63,235 nucleotides of DNA from Roseofilum capinflatum BLCC-M114 (GTDB taxonomy: Bacteria > Cyanobacteriota > Cyanobacteriia > Cyanobacteriales > Desertifilaceae): positions 1-63,235 of the forward strand of contig NZ_JAQOSO010000102.1 in assembly GCF_030068505.1 (NCBI RefSeq). The letters run 5' to 3'. Positions 1 to 7,244 of this stretch are shown piece by piece; positions within the stretch are counted from its first letter, which is position 1; each line of letters starts with the position of its first letter. The notes under the pieces are model-generated. The model saw only the letters and a program-made list of their open reading frames with translations. It did not search any database and had not been told where the DNA came from. The position numbers were made by a program, and so were the translations under genes.

Positions 1-158
1 TATTCCCTATTCCCTAGCGCGTTCATGTCCGCGAAGCGGAAAGCGCTATATCAAGGGATTGGAGGAGTGCGGGCATCTTGCTCGCTTGTCTTTTCCGATT
101 ACCGATTACCGATTACCGATTCATAGCGGTTTAATCGAACTTGATTGGATTGCGCCTT
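1..158. repeat. Intergenic repeats at window edge, downstream of cdsA
   Basis: No gene is visible here. Bases 1-17 are a fragment of a 7-bp tandem repeat (tattccc units). A second short array of four 7-bp units (ccgatta) lies at 95-121. Between them is a small hairpin-prone stretch around 29-50 (tccgc-gaa-gcgga inside agcgc...gcgct). These are non-coding repeats, similar in unit length to the larger heptamer arrays near 29.6 and 37.8 kb. Confidence 0.7.
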
Positions 159-1073
159 CTAACTTCCGGAAGACAACAAAGGTAAAACCAAAGTCACGAA
201 ATAGTACACTAAAGGCGCGGTAAATACATAACTATCGGCTCGATCCAGGATGCCGCCATGACCGGGGATCAACTTTCCAGAATCTTTAATTCCGGCATCC
301 CGTTTCATCATGGACTCGGTTAAATCTCCCAGCAAACTGGCGATCCCAATCATCAAGCCCAAGGTTAACCCGGTAAATTCCCAGTAGGGCCAATGGAGAT
401 AATAGGCTCCAGCGCTGGCGACGATAATACTGCCAATTACGCCACAAACTGCGCCTTCAACGGTTTTCTTCGGGCTGATTTCCGAGAGTCGAGTGCGTCC
501 CCATAGTTTACCAAAGGCATAAGCACCAATATCCGTAGCCCAGATACAAACAAAGGATAACAGGGTTAATTTAAAGCCCATGGGCAGATCTGGCCAAGCG
601 GGCCAATGATTCGGAAGGGCTAAACTCCATTGCAAACTCGATCCTTCGCCAATCGATCGCAATCTGACCCAATAACTGGGCAAATAGGCACAATAGAATA
701 AGCCTAAAATAGAAGCAGCAATATCGGCGATCGTGGCTAACTTGGGTTGAAAGAGTAAATAAAAACAAATCAATGTACCCGCCACCGGTACAACCGCATC
801 GGCTAAAGAGGACGAAATGGTACAGATGACTAACAAAATCTGGGTGATTACGACCGTCGTTTTAGCCGCCGGGAGAATGCCCTTGGCCCGCACCATTTCA
901 AAGTATTCCCATTGACCCAGATAAACGATAATCCCGAATCCGAGGGTAAAATACCAGCCCCCTAAGAATGTGACCGATAGGGCAATGGGAATGGCCACTA
1001 AACCCGTGATGACACGAGTCCAAGGGAATGCCGAATTGGGGCGTTGAGGAGATAATAAAGAGTTTCCGGACAT
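159..1073 (-). CDS. cdsA: Phosphatidate cytidylyltransferase (CDP-diglyceride synthase)
   Basis: This integral membrane enzyme makes CDP-diacylglycerol from phosphatidic acid and CTP, the branch point for phosphatidylglycerol synthesis (family knowledge). The 304-residue protein has about seven to eight hydrophobic segments. Near its C-terminal end (about residues 245-285) it carries the family signature: a SLLGDLTESMMKR segment followed by KDSGKLIPGHGGILDRADS, with the acidic residues used for metal and nucleotide binding. Length matches the family. The gene starts with ATG at 1073 and is divergent from the hydrogenase-maturation genes. A TATAAT hexamer on the minus strand (1111-1116) lies 38 bp upstream of the start codon. 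Confidence 0.95.
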   Translation of the reverse strand: MSGNSLLSPQRPNSAFPWTRVITGLVAIPIALSVTFLGGWYFTLGFGIIVYLGQWEYFEMVRAKGILPAAKTTVVITQILLVICTISSSLADAVVPVAGTLICFYLLFQPKLATIADIAASILGLFYCAYLPSYWVRLRSIGEGSSLQWSLALPNHWPAWPDLPMGFKLTLLSFVCIWATDIGAYAFGKLWGRTRLSEISPKKTVEGAVCGVIGSIIVASAGAYYLHWPYWEFTGLTLGLMIGIASLLGDLTESMMKRDAGIKDSGKLIPGHGGILDRADSYVFTAPLVYYFVTLVLPLLSSGS

Positions 1074-1110
1074 TAGTGAGGTTAAGAAGATTTAAGAAAT
1101 CCTTTAGGAC

Positions 1111-1140
1111 ATTATAATCTATACCTTGGTAAGGGTATAG
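1111..1140 (-). promoter_or_regulatory. Candidate cdsA -10 element with adjacent dyad
   Basis: On the minus strand a perfect TATAAT (1111-1116) lies 38 bp before the cdsA start codon. Directly upstream of it is a dyad, CTATACC (1119-1125) and GGTATAG (1134-1140), where a -35 box would be expected. No good TTGACA is present, so the dyad could be an activator or repressor site. This is inferred from sequence only. Confidence 0.35.
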
Positions 1141-1257
1141 GCAAAATAGGGTCTAGTTAGCGTCTAGTGATAGTCCAAGCCCAATAGAATACAATGACGA
1201 CCAGACGGAGAAGATCCTGATTAAGACGATAATTGATCCCATACCGGTTTAATTTCC

Positions 1258-1746
1258 ATGAGTTCCCCATCCTCCCATCCCCTGGTCTCCCCCTCTCCCT
1301 CCTCTAGGGTGCTAGTCATTGGTTATGGTAATCTCTTGCGCGGTGATGATGGCATTGGGCAAACGGTAGCGATGAGGGTGGAGGAGTGGGAGTTACCCGC
1401 AGTGCGATCGCGCCCTGTCCATCAGCTTATGCCAGAACTGGCCCAAGAATTATCGGAAGTGCAGTTAGCCATTTTTGTTGATGCTGCCCTATCAGGAGAG
1501 GAGGTAACCCGATCCCCCCTTGAACCGGCCCCAGAACAAGGCTTACCCTGGGGACATTCCCTCAGTCCTACTCGTTTACTGGCTCTGTGCCAATGGTTGT
1601 ATCAAGCTGTGCCCCAAGCTTGGCTGATTAGCGTACCTGGTGTAGACTTTTCCGATAGCGATCGCCTCTCTCCCCTCGCAAAAGAGCGCGTTAACATTGC
1701 CCTCAACCACATCACCCACCTGATCCAAAATCATCACAATTTTTAA
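1258..1746 (+). CDS. Hydrogenase maturation endopeptidase (HyaD/HoxW-type)
   Basis: Nickel-dependent aspartyl-type endopeptidases of this family cut the C-terminal tail from the [NiFe]-hydrogenase large subunit after the metal centre has been inserted. The 162-residue protein has the N-terminal motif GYGNLLRGDDGIG (about residues 22-34), a central FVDAAL with the expected metal-binding Asp, and a GHSLSP with the His ligand. The first 18 residues are Ser/Pro-rich and not conserved. It is followed within 40 bp by hypA and then hypB, which supports the role. It may serve either the bidirectional (HoxW) or uptake (HupW) enzyme. No structural hydrogenase genes lie in the window, so the choice is open. 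Confidence 0.85.
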   Translation: MSSPSSHPLVSPSPSSRVLVIGYGNLLRGDDGIGQTVAMRVEEWELPAVRSRPVHQLMPELAQELSEVQLAIFVDAALSGEEVTRSPLEPAPEQGLPWGHSLSPTRLLALCQWLYQAVPQAWLISVPGVDFSDSDRLSPLAKERVNIALNHITHLIQNHHNF

Positions 1747-1784
1747 TTTTTTTTTAATTTTTAATGTTTATTTTTTAATTGACT

Positions 1785-2126
1785 ATGCACGAAGTTAGTA
1801 TCATGGAACAAACCCTAGAAATTGCTCTCAACCATGCTCACCAGCAGGGGGCAAGCCAAATTCATCGGATAAAACTTAAAGTGGGGGAACTCTCTGGAGT
1901 GGTTCCAGAAGCTTTAAAGTTTGCGTTTGATGTCGTCACTCAAAATACTATTGCCCAGAGTGCTACACTAGAGGTCGAAACCATACCGGTTGAATGTTAC
2001 TGTTCCCATTGTCAGGAAAACTTCTATCCCAGTGACCTGATTCATCTGTGTCCCCACTGTGGACAACTCAGCCGGGAAGTTCGTCAAGGGAAAGAATTAG
2101 AGTTAGCATCCTTGGAGGTTTCTTAA
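1785..2126 (+). CDS. hypA: Hydrogenase nickel incorporation protein HypA
   Basis: HypA is the small nickel metallochaperone that works with HypB to load Ni into [NiFe]-hydrogenase. I place the start at ATG 1785, not the in-frame TTG at 1779, because the mature protein must begin Met-His-Glu: the His supplies a nickel ligand. From this start the protein is 113 residues, the family's usual size. The structural zinc site is visible as CYCSHC (about residues 71-76) and CPHCG (about 89-93). The upstream spacer is very T-rich. The stop codon is 4 bp from the hypB start, so the two are almost certainly co-transcribed. Confidence 0.95.
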   Translation: MHEVSIMEQTLEIALNHAHQQGASQIHRIKLKVGELSGVVPEALKFAFDVVTQNTIAQSATLEVETIPVECYCSHCQENFYPSDLIHLCPHCGQLSREVRQGKELELASLEVS

Positions 2127-2130
2127 ATCC

Positions 2131-2943
2131 ATGTGTACTGATTGTGGTTGTGCCGTAACCCCTGGAAAAGTTGAAATTCATAGCCATTCTCATCACTCTC
2201 ACGATCATCCCCATGATCGTGGGCACGATCACCACCATCATCACGATCATCACGGCGATCGTGCCCATACCCATACCCTACCGGTTCACGAAGCCATTTT
2301 AGCCAAAAATGACCGCCTCGCCGAACGCAACCGGGGCTATTTTTTAGCCAAAGGGCTGTTAGTTTTGAATGTGCTTTCTTCTCCAGGTTCGGGTAAAACG
2401 ACCCTGATTCAACGCACCCTCTCGGATCTCGGAGAGAGGCTCCCCGCAGGGGTGATCGTAGGAGATTTAGCCACCGATAATGATGCCCAACGATTGCGGG
2501 AAACTGGCGCACCCGTCGTGCAAATCACCACGGGTAGTATCTGCCATTTGGAATCGGATATGATTGCCCAGGCGATCACTGAAATTCCCCTTGACAAATT
2601 GCAGCTTTTGATCATAGAAAATGTCGGCAATTTAGTCTGTCCTGCTGCCTACGATCTCGGCGAAACCCTGCGCGTAGCCATGCTTTCCACCACAGAAGGA
2701 GAAGATAAACCCCTCAAATATCCCACCCTGTTTAAGAGTGCTGATGTCATTCTGCTCAACAAAATTGATATTGCTGAAGTTGTCGGATTCGATCGGGAAG
2801 TTGCCCTGAAAAATATTCAGCAAGTCGCCCCCCAAGCCCAAATTTTTGAAGTCTCTGCCCGCAGTGGTTTTGGCCTCGAACAGTGGTATGGTTATTTAGA
2901 GGAACAATTTAAGCAAATTGCGCCTGAATTGGTACATCCATGA
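2131..2943 (+). CDS. hypB: Hydrogenase/urease nickel incorporation GTPase HypB
   Basis: HypB is a SIMIBI-class GTPase that drives nickel delivery with HypA. The 270-residue protein starts with the CTDCGC nickel-binding motif and has a long His/Asp-rich stretch (about residues 19-48, with about 17 His), which suggests nickel storage as well as delivery. The P-loop is SSPGSGKTT near residue 87. Later come GDLATDND, the [13 protein letters not shown] segment with metal-binding Cys, and NKID for guanine recognition. The gene sits 4 bp behind hypA, with a GGAGG at 2112-2116 inside the hypA end. The His tract is encoded by repetitive CAT/CAC-rich DNA that may vary in length between strains. Confidence 0.95.
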   Translation: MCTDCGCAVTPGKVEIHSHSHHSHDHPHDRGHDHHHHHDHHGDRAHTHTLPVHEAILAKNDRLAERNRGYFLAKGLLVLNVLSSPGSGKTTLIQRTLSDLGERLPAGVIVGDLATDNDAQRLRETGAPVVQITTGSICHLESDMIAQAITEIPLDKLQLLIIENVGNLVCPAAYDLGETLRVAMLSTTEGEDKPLKYPTLFKSADVILLNKIDIAEVVGFDREVALKNIQQVAPQAQIFEVSARSGFGLEQWYGYLEEQFKQIAPELVHP

Positions 2944-2993
2944 CCTTCAATCTTAACCGGATTATAAACTAAGAGTTGAAAGAGGAACAAGCC

Positions 2994-3608
2994 ATGTTAA
3001 AAGCATCAGATATCATGACCAAAGACGTGGTGATGATAGGCGGTTTAGCCACTGTAGAAGAAGCGGTTAAACTCATGCGCTCAAAAGGGATTCGTTCCCT
3101 AATTGTTAAGCGCCGTCACGACCAAGATAGCTACGGAATTGTAACGGAAAGTGACGTAGTTTATAAAGTCACTGCCTATGGAACTGACCCCAAAGCCGTT
3201 CGGGTTTATGAGATTATGACCAAACCCTGTGTGGTGATTAATCCCGATTTAGGCGTTGAATATGTAGCCCGTTTATTTGCGAATTTAGGACTGCATCGTG
3301 CCCCCGTGATCAGTGGCGAAGTGTTGGGCATTATTTCGATTACCGATATTCTGAATAAGGGTGATTTCCTGGAAAAACCGAAAGCGCTCACCCTGCAAGA
3401 AGAGATTGAAAAGGCGATTGCTGAAGCTCGTAAAACTTGCCAAGATAAAGGCCCAAACTCTCCTGAATGTGCTGTTGCTTGGGAAATTGTGGAAGAGTTA
3501 GAAGCAGAAGCGGCTCACCAGCAAGCCAAGAAGATCACCAAAACTAAGTTTGAAGAATACTGTGACGAACACCCTGATGCGATAGAAGCGCGGATGTACG
3601 ACACCTAA
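2994..3608 (+). CDS. CBS-CP12 fusion protein
   Basis: The first 130 residues contain two CBS motifs (DIMTKDV near the start and EIMTKPC near residue 73), which bind adenine nucleotides. The last 75 residues are a CP12 module, with AWEIVEEL matching the AWD_VEEL core and a C-terminal EARMYDT. CP12 regulates the Calvin cycle by binding GAPDH and phosphoribulokinase under oxidising conditions; CBS-CP12 fusions are known in cyanobacteria. The first Cys pair (about 148 and 158) is present. In the second pair only one Cys (about 189) remains, because the usual final Cys before RMYD is Ala. ATG 2994 has an AGAGGA ribosome site, so I prefer it to the TTG at 2976. The gene follows hypB by 50 bp. Confidence 0.9.
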   Translation: MLKASDIMTKDVVMIGGLATVEEAVKLMRSKGIRSLIVKRRHDQDSYGIVTESDVVYKVTAYGTDPKAVRVYEIMTKPCVVINPDLGVEYVARLFANLGLHRAPVISGEVLGIISITDILNKGDFLEKPKALTLQEEIEKAIAEARKTCQDKGPNSPECAVAWEIVEELEAEAAHQQAKKITKTKFEEYCDEHPDAIEARMYDT

Positions 3609-3746
3609 AATGGGGGTGGGTAATAGGTAATAGGAAAACCATTTTTTGCTCAGAAGCCCCCTTTGATGAGGGTTGATCGCGTTTGCTAACAGGTAGCAAG
3701 CAGCTAAGTAGCGTCCCTATTTGCCTATTGCCTAGTTGGTGGGGGT

Positions 3747-3816
3747 GGTGCGTTGCGGCGATGTCAATATTTTTCGTGACAACCCATGATTGATCGATGC
3801 CGCAACACACCCTACC
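3747..3816. repeat. Hairpin-forming repeat unit 1 (MITE-like)
   Basis: The arms GGTGCGTTGCGGC (3747-3759) and GCCGCAACACACC (3799-3811) are near-perfect inverse complements, followed by CTACC. The roughly 40-bp loop is AT-rich. This GTAGGGTG(C/T)GTT type of palindrome is widespread in cyanobacterial spacers. It lies between the CBS-CP12 gene and the antiporter gene. A 13-bp tandem direct repeat (taccgggggcgac, 3813-3825 and 3826-3838) joins it to unit 2. Confidence 0.7.
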
Positions 3817-3846
3817 GGGGGCGACTACCGGGGGCGACACCATAAT

Positions 3847-3916
3847 GGGTAGGGTGTGTTATGCGGCCAGAAAATGTGAATGGTTATAAATCAATGATAT
3901 TTCCGCATAACGCACC
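3847..3916. repeat. Hairpin-forming repeat unit 2 (MITE-like)
   Basis: This is a second copy of the palindromic unit. GGTGTGTTATGCGG (3853-3866) pairs with CCGCATAACGCACC (3903-3916). Both arms carry an extra AT compared with unit 1. The inner arms of units 1 and 2 (3799-3816 and 3847-3867) can also pair with each other. The rest of the 391-bp spacer (3609-3746 and 3917-3999) shows no gene. Confidence 0.7.
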
Positions 3917-3999
3917 GTCCACGGAACGCTCTAGCAAACGGCTCAAGGTTCGGATACAATTAAGCCTGATTTAAGCCAAAGCCTGTGGAGTAACTGACC

Positions 4000-5574
4000 A
4001 TGCTGATAGCGACTGTAGCAGAAGAACAGGGAGCGATCGCCGCTAACCTCCAGCAATTTCTCCTTGTCCTCTCCGTTTCCCTCAGCGTTGCCACCTTACC
4101 CCAAATCGTTCCTTGGTTGCGTCAGATTCCCTACACCCTGCTGCTGGTGATTGTGGGACTCGGACTCGCTCTTGTGGATGTGCGTCTGGTCAATCTTTCC
4201 CCGGAGCTGATTCTCTCCATTTTCCTCCCGCCCCTGCTCTTTGAAGCCGCTTGGAATCTAAAATGGTCAGGACTCAAACAAAATATTGTTCCCATTGGCC
4301 TGTTTGCCATCCTTGGTGTAGGTATTTCCGTGGTGGGTATTGGTCTGGGAGTCAATCAACTCACCGGCTTACCCTTAGCCACGGCTCTTTTATTAGGGGC
4401 AAGTCTCTCGGCAACTGACCCCGTTTCCGTCGTGGCTCTGTTCCGAGAATTGGGCGCACCTAAACGCCTCAGTGTGGTAATGGAAGGGGAAAGTTTATTT
4501 AACGATGGAGTAGCCGTCGTTGCCTTTAGTTTGCTCGTTGGTATTCCCCTAGGTGTAGAAGAATTTAATCTACAAGCGAGTATTGTTCAGTTTGTGGTGT
4601 TTGTCGGTTTAGGGTTAGGCATTGGTGGGTTAATTGGCTTTGGTATTTCCTATCTCACCCAGCGCTTTGATCTCCCCTTAGTCGAACAATCTTTAACTCT
4701 GATTTCTGCCTACGGAACCTATATTCTAATCGAAGAAGTGGGAGGATCAGGAGTTATTGGTGTGGTGACTGTGGGCTTAATTTTAGGTAACTTTGGCTCC
4801 CGCATTGGTATGAATCCCCGAACTCGCGTGATTGTGAGTGAGTTTTGGGAATTTTTGGCCTTTTTCGTCAATTCGATTGTGTTTTTGCTGATTGGCGATC
4901 AGATGCAATTGTCGAGTCTGATCGAAAATTTTGACGAAATTCTGATTACCATTGGGGCGATGATTATTACGCGGGCGATCGCCATTTATGGCTTAGGAAC
5001 CTTGAGTAACTGGATTACTCCAGTCGATATCAATTGGAAAGAACAAACCGTCCTCTGGTGGGGTGGCTTGCGCGGCTCCGTTTCCATCGCCCTAGCTCTC
5101 AGTTTACCCATTGCCCTAGAAGGGCGCGATCAAATCAGTGCCACCGTGTTTGGTGTGGTTCTCTTTACGCTCTTGGTGCAAGGCTTAACGATTAAACCCC
5201 TCTTACAAGGCTTAAATCTCCTCGGTGATGAACCCCTAAGACGGAAATATTTAGAAGCAGTCGCTCGCCGAGTTGCGCTCAATCGAGTCATGGAAACCCT
5301 GAAATCCGGTAAACAACGACCGGAAATTGAGCCAGAATACTATCGTTATCAAGCCGCACTGGTGCAAGGAGAATTAGAACAGTTAGAGACTCAAATTCAA
5401 GAGCTACGGCAACAACATCCTGAAACCAGGGAATATGCCATTGAACAATTGCGGGAGGAGCTATTGGCGATCGAAGCGGATACTTATGCCGAGTTTATCA
5501 AAGCCGGACAACTTAATTATGAGCTTTCCCCCTACCTGGTGGATGTGTTCCAAGATAAGGGAGATGGGGAGTAA
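4000..5574 (+). CDS. CPA1-family Na+(K+)/H+ antiporter
   Basis: This membrane antiporter exchanges cytoplasmic Na+ or K+ for protons and supports pH and salt homeostasis. The 524-residue protein has about 12 hydrophobic helices over residues 15-410. The transport-site motifs are ATDPVSVVALF (about residue 140) and GESLFNDGVAVV (about residue 168); the Asn-Asp pair in the second is typical of electroneutral CPA1 exchangers. Residues after 420 form a charged, Gln/Glu-rich cytoplasmic tail that is probably regulatory. The start is ATG 4000, shortly after a repeat-rich spacer. Its stop is only 3 bp from the convergent gene at 5578, so there is no room for a separate terminator. Confidence 0.9.
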   Translation: MLIATVAEEQGAIAANLQQFLLVLSVSLSVATLPQIVPWLRQIPYTLLLVIVGLGLALVDVRLVNLSPELILSIFLPPLLFEAAWNLKWSGLKQNIVPIGLFAILGVGISVVGIGLGVNQLTGLPLATALLLGASLSATDPVSVVALFRELGAPKRLSVVMEGESLFNDGVAVVAFSLLVGIPLGVEEFNLQASIVQFVVFVGLGLGIGGLIGFGISYLTQRFDLPLVEQSLTLISAYGTYILIEEVGGSGVIGVVTVGLILGNFGSRIGMNPRTRVIVSEFWEFLAFFVNSIVFLLIGDQMQLSSLIENFDEILITIGAMIITRAIAIYGLGTLSNWITPVDINWKEQTVLWWGGLRGSVSIALALSLPIALEGRDQISATVFGVVLFTLLVQGLTIKPLLQGLNLLGDEPLRRKYLEAVARRVALNRVMETLKSGKQRPEIEPEYYRYQAALVQGELEQLETQIQELRQQHPETREYAIEQLREELLAIEADTYAEFIKAGQLNYELSPYLVDVFQDKGDGE

Positions 5575-5577
5575 GTA

Positions 5578-6126
5578 TTACCGGGCTGGATAAAACCGTT
5601 GATCTCGGCCTAAATGCCATCCTTGTAGTTTACCCGATCGCCACTGTTGGAAAACTTCGGCTGTCGATAGTCCCAACTTTTCCGCTAAAATTTCCGGCAG
5701 TACCCCTTGCAGTTGGGGTCGGGGTAAAAGTGTCGCTTCCCGTTGACTATTTTGCACTTGTAGCAGTTGAGTTTCGATCGCTTGGGCATACTCTTGAGAT
5801 TGAGTCAGGGCTTGGCGTAACATCTCGATTTGGGTTTCCTGTTGAATCAGGATTTGGCGCACTTGAGTCAGTTCTGTTTGCAGCTCTTGTTGATGTTCTT
5901 CTAGGGACTCTAGACTCTGTTGATAGTGACTTAACTCTTGCTGGAGTAAGGATTTTTGCCGATCGCTAATTTCCAGAGCCTGATGTAAATAATCATTTTC
6001 TCGTTGGATAAAATGATCTTTCTCTTCAGACTCGGCGCGACTAGACTCCACCAGCAGTTGGTCGAGTTTGGCCTCTATCTGTGCAATTTTCTCTTCTAGA
6101 TTGAATTGAGGGTTATTATTATTCAT
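5578..6126 (-). CDS. Coiled-coil protein of unknown function
   Basis: The protein is 182 residues when started at ATG 6126, whose codon overlaps the stop of the upstream receiver-kinase gene by 4 bp (ATGA), a sign of translational coupling. Residues 10-130 form a Gln/Glu/Leu-rich coiled coil. The last 40 residues (ILAEKLGLSTAEVFQQW, then SGKLQGWHLGRDQRFYPAR) look like a small helix-turn-helix or excisionase-like module. A longer start in the same frame (6147) is less likely because of the overlap. I do not recognise a named family. Position suggests it works with the two kinases upstream, perhaps as an adaptor. Confidence 0.7.
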   Translation of the reverse strand: MNNNNPQFNLEEKIAQIEAKLDQLLVESSRAESEEKDHFIQRENDYLHQALEISDRQKSLLQQELSHYQQSLESLEEHQQELQTELTQVRQILIQQETQIEMLRQALTQSQEYAQAIETQLLQVQNSQREATLLPRPQLQGVLPEILAEKLGLSTAEVFQQWRSGKLQGWHLGRDQRFYPAR

Positions 6127-7244
6127 TGAACGGGTAAAGTAAACCAAAAACTGGTCCCTTCATGTAAGAGACTATCTACGCCGATTTCGCCACCATGGGC
6201 ATGAATAATTTGGGAACATAAATATAATCCTAATCCTAACCCAGTTTTGCGTTTTTCCCGATCGCCCCTCGTGTAGGGTTGAAACAGGGTTTCGCATTGC
6301 TGGGGAGTCATCCCTGTACCATTATCGCTCACAGTACAACGGACAACATCCCCCTCTACTGTAGCGGTGAGGGTCAGGGTTAAGCCAGGGGGATTATGCT
6401 TGAGGGCGTTAGCGAACAAGTTTTCAAATACCCGCCACAGTTGCTGGCGATCGCCATTAATCAGAGGTAAATTAGGCGGTATGCAATCCTCTAAACGGGC
6501 CTGATTTTGGTTTAACACCGGTTCCCAATCTGCTGCTAACTGATCGCTTAAGTCAGGTAAAGACAAGGGTTGACAGTGGAGAGATACCCCCCAAATCTCG
6601 CTGTGCTGGGTTTCCAACAAAGAATTAATTAAGTTTAATTGGCGATCGCAACTATCCGCCATTCGTTCTACCATCGATCGCGTCAGGGTAAACGAATCCC
6701 GTTTCAACAAATTCTTAAACACCATTAACATCCCCGTCACCGGATTTCGCAAATCATGGGAAACAGCATGTAACAACACTTTTAAACCCGCTTCCGCCTT
6801 TTGCCGTTCCACAATTTCCGCTTGCAACTGAGTATTTTGCGCCTCTAACTGCTGTTTCAAGTGATGAATCTGTAAATGATTGGCAACCCTCGCCAACACC
6901 TCCGGCCCTTGAAAAGGCTTAGTAATATAATCGACTCCCCCCACATTAAACGCCCGCACTTTATCCACCGTCTCATCTAAGGCACTAATAAAAATCACCG
7001 GTATATCTTGGGTGCGAGCATCCGCTTTCAGGATCTGACAAACCTGATAACCATCCATTTCCGGCATCCGAATATCTAATAAAATTAAATCCGGTTTTAC
7101 CATCTCAATAGCTTTCAGTGCCCCTTTAGCGTCTAGGGACTTACGCACTTTATACCCTTTTTCCGTGAGCATGGAGGATAACAAACGCAAATTATCGGGG
7201 GTATCGTCCACAATTAATAAATCGGCTAGAACCTTACTGTTCAT
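6123..7244 (-). CDS. Receiver-histidine kinase (response-regulator/kinase hybrid)
   Basis: The domain order is REC (residues 8-125), a short coiled coil, HisKA (about 155-220) and HATPase (about 260-370). The REC domain has the acidic pair DD near residue 13, the phospho-acceptor in LILLDIRMPEMDG and Lys in ITKPFQGP. The HisKA His lies in AVSHDLRNPVTG. The ATPase has an N-box FENLFANALKHNP, NGTGM and TGLGLGLYL. There is no transmembrane segment, so the protein is cytoplasmic. Its start overlaps the end of the 1,175-residue hybrid kinase by 11 bp. It is a natural candidate to receive phosphate from that kinase and then act as a kinase itself. Confidence 0.9.
   Translation of the reverse strand: MNSKVLADLLIVDDTPDNLRLLSSMLTEKGYKVRKSLDAKGALKAIEMVKPDLILLDIRMPEMDGYQVCQILKADARTQDIPVIFISALDETVDKVRAFNVGGVDYITKPFQGPEVLARVANHLQIHHLKQQLEAQNTQLQAEIVERQKAEAGLKVLLHAVSHDLRNPVTGMLMVFKNLLKRDSFTLTRSMVERMADSCDRQLNLINSLLETQHSEIWGVSLHCQPLSLPDLSDQLAADWEPVLNQNQARLEDCIPPNLPLINGDRQQLWRVFENLFANALKHNPPGLTLTLTATVEGDVVRCTVSDNGTGMTPQQCETLFQPYTRGDREKRKTGLGLGLYLCSQIIHAHGGEIGVDSLLHEGTSFWFTLPVQ

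Noticed and set aside
2123-2512. 129-residue minus-strand frame across hypB
   Set aside because: It is antisense to the His-rich tract of hypB, and repeated HD/DDR residues come from the CAT/GAT-rich DNA.
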